Of a DNA stretch of 64,000 nucleotides, positions 63,413 through 64,000 are shown piece by piece. Positions within the stretch are counted from its first letter, which is position 1. The number at the start of each line of letters is the position of its first letter. The position numbers were made by a program, and so were the translations under genes. Where the stretch lies: NCBI GenBank assembly GCA_024195265.1, contig JAJLRJ010000005.1, forward strand, positions 37,195,105 through 37,259,104, written 5' to 3'. The notes under the pieces were generated by a model. That model did no database searches, was not told the DNA's origin, and saw only the letters and a program-made list of their open reading frames with translations. The DNA comes from Dendrophyllia cribrosa (lineage: Eukaryota > Cnidaria > Anthozoa > Scleractinia > Dendrophylliidae).

Positions 63413-63486
63413 GGCGCCGTAGCTCAGTTGGTTAGAGCGCCTGTCTAGTAAACAGGAGGTCATGGGTTCAAATTCCATCGGTACCT
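63413..63486 (+). tRNA. tRNA-Thr(AGU)-like sequence, probably SINE- or pseudogene-derived
   Basis: Cloverleaf can be drawn: acceptor GGCGCCG/CGGTACC with a C3-A70 mismatch and a G4-U69 wobble. The D arm is GCTCAGTTGGTTAGAGC, the anticodon arm CCTGT-CTAGTAA-ACAGG (anticodon AGT), and the T arm ATGGG-TTCAAAT-TCCAT. No intron and no encoded CCA. The acceptor mismatch and a non-consensus B box (GGTTCAAAT) weaken it. There is no T-run terminator right after it, only a TTCTCTTTATG stretch. Confidence 0.55.
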
Positions 63487-63814
63487 GAACGTAGTTCTCT
63501 TTATGTACATTTTGTTTTGGGGTGGGTCTTTTGATATTAAAAGTTTGTACAGAAGAAAAGCTCCAGATTCTTTTATACGACACCAAATTCTTTTTGTTGC
63601 GGATGTTGCGATCACCTAGGTGCAGAAGTCTTCTATTATTATCATTATACGCGGCCAAATAAGAAACTGCCTTCGAGAAAACACGCGTGAGTGGCGGGCG
63701 ATATTGAATATGACGGGCTGCAAACGCATTTACGGCCCTGTTTCTGTTAAACATTTTTTTTCTTATTAAATGAATTTGTACGATTTGGCCTTGTGTATTG
63801 ATAATAATGATAAT

Positions 63815-63945
63815 CACATGACTTTTGTCGGGCATATAGTTTATTTGTGTCCCTCGTAGCATCATTTGCACCCTCGCTCCGCTCAGGCGCAAATGATGCT
63901 ACTCGGGCCACAAATAAACTATATGCCCTCCAAAAGTCATGTGAT
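63815..63945. mobile_element. foldback MITE
   Basis: AATCACATGACTTTTG..GGCATATAGTTTATTTGTG on the left and CACAAATAAACTATATGCC..CAAAAGTCATGTGATT on the right are inverted. The centre is GCATCATTTGC..GCAAATGATGC with a CTCGCTCCGCTC loop. Confidence 0.85.
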
Positions 63946-64000
63946 TGTCCTATTTACGTTGCTTTTCCGCGTGAAGCAAGGTCATAGGAGACGTGTGCAC

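Noticed and set aside
63356..63892. 178-codon - strand open frame
   Set aside because: It reads backwards through the tRNA-like sequence (FEPMTSCLLDRRSNQLSYGA), a common false ORF in SINE-rich genomes.
1..64000. CRISPR arrays, bacterial operons, LTR retroviruses or complete viral genomes
   Set aside because: No direct repeat-spacer arrays, no closely packed ORFs with ribosome sites, and no long terminal repeats with gag-pol order were seen. The DIRS elements are retroelements of the tyrosine-recombinase class.

Overview
The window is AT-rich, intron-rich animal DNA. The gene architecture and repeat families point to an anthozoan cnidarian, most likely a stony coral: small leucine-rich-repeat exons all in one splice phase, a cysteine-rich GCC2/GCC3-type ectodomain followed by a polytopic membrane domain, tyrosine-recombinase retrotransposons, Penelope-like elements, Tx1/L1-type LINEs, tRNA-derived SINEs and many foldback MITEs. 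The genus cannot be fixed from sequence alone. No bacterial operons, CRISPR arrays or phage are present.

One host gene runs through most of the window on the + strand. Eight small exons (3-58 partial, 25776-25847, 27205-27276, 28775-28846, 29042-29131, 33528-33602, 36475-36549, 37421-37498) each carry about one leucine-rich repeat. All internal junctions split a codon after two bases. Exons 43806-44017 and 44268-44393 (junctions after one base) carry cysteine-rich Eph-receptor-like repeats. The large exon 49279-50945 finishes the cysteine-rich part and encodes a multi-pass membrane domain. A donor at 50851 can join in frame to a second possible C-terminal exon at 52248-52642. The start of the gene lies left of the window. 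The product looks like a cell-surface receptor or channel-like protein: LRR ectodomain, cysteine-rich stalk, TRP-like membrane domain.

A degenerate inverted copy of the last intron and terminal exon lies at 60385-62908 on the - strand. It has a frameshift, an insertion and deletions, and it abuts a truncated LINE.

The rest is mobile DNA in the introns and the 3' flank. 4030-5190: decayed protease-like coding repeat. 6721-12620: a three-level nest, with a Penelope-like element interrupted by a Harbinger-like element carrying a MADF gene, itself interrupted by a DIRS-class element. 12938-13992: a decayed homeodomain-like transposon gene and a LINE 3' fragment. 17044-22166: a second DIRS-class element. 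31380-33430: an outer shell of AAGGTAAA motifs holding a 931-bp foldback MITE with a 9-bp target duplication. 33786-35846: a 2-kb giant foldback. 37869-38300: a Crypton-like recombinase fragment. 38950-39265: head-to-head SINEs. 39769-43400: a Tx1-like LINE. 44426-45266: a TTAA-bounded foldback. 45289-47805: an NHL-repeat pseudogene between short inverted repeats. 52852-53415: a Tigger-like MITE. 57700-60384: a second Tx1-like LINE. 63413-63486: a tRNA-Thr-like sequence.

Both DIRS-class elements show the split direct repeat layout A1-ORFs-B1-A2-B2. Short shared cores (TTCT and ATAG) sit at the outer junctions and at the A2/B1 junction, as expected for tyrosine-recombinase integration. These junctions and the two candidate terminal exons of the receptor gene are the most informative things to check.
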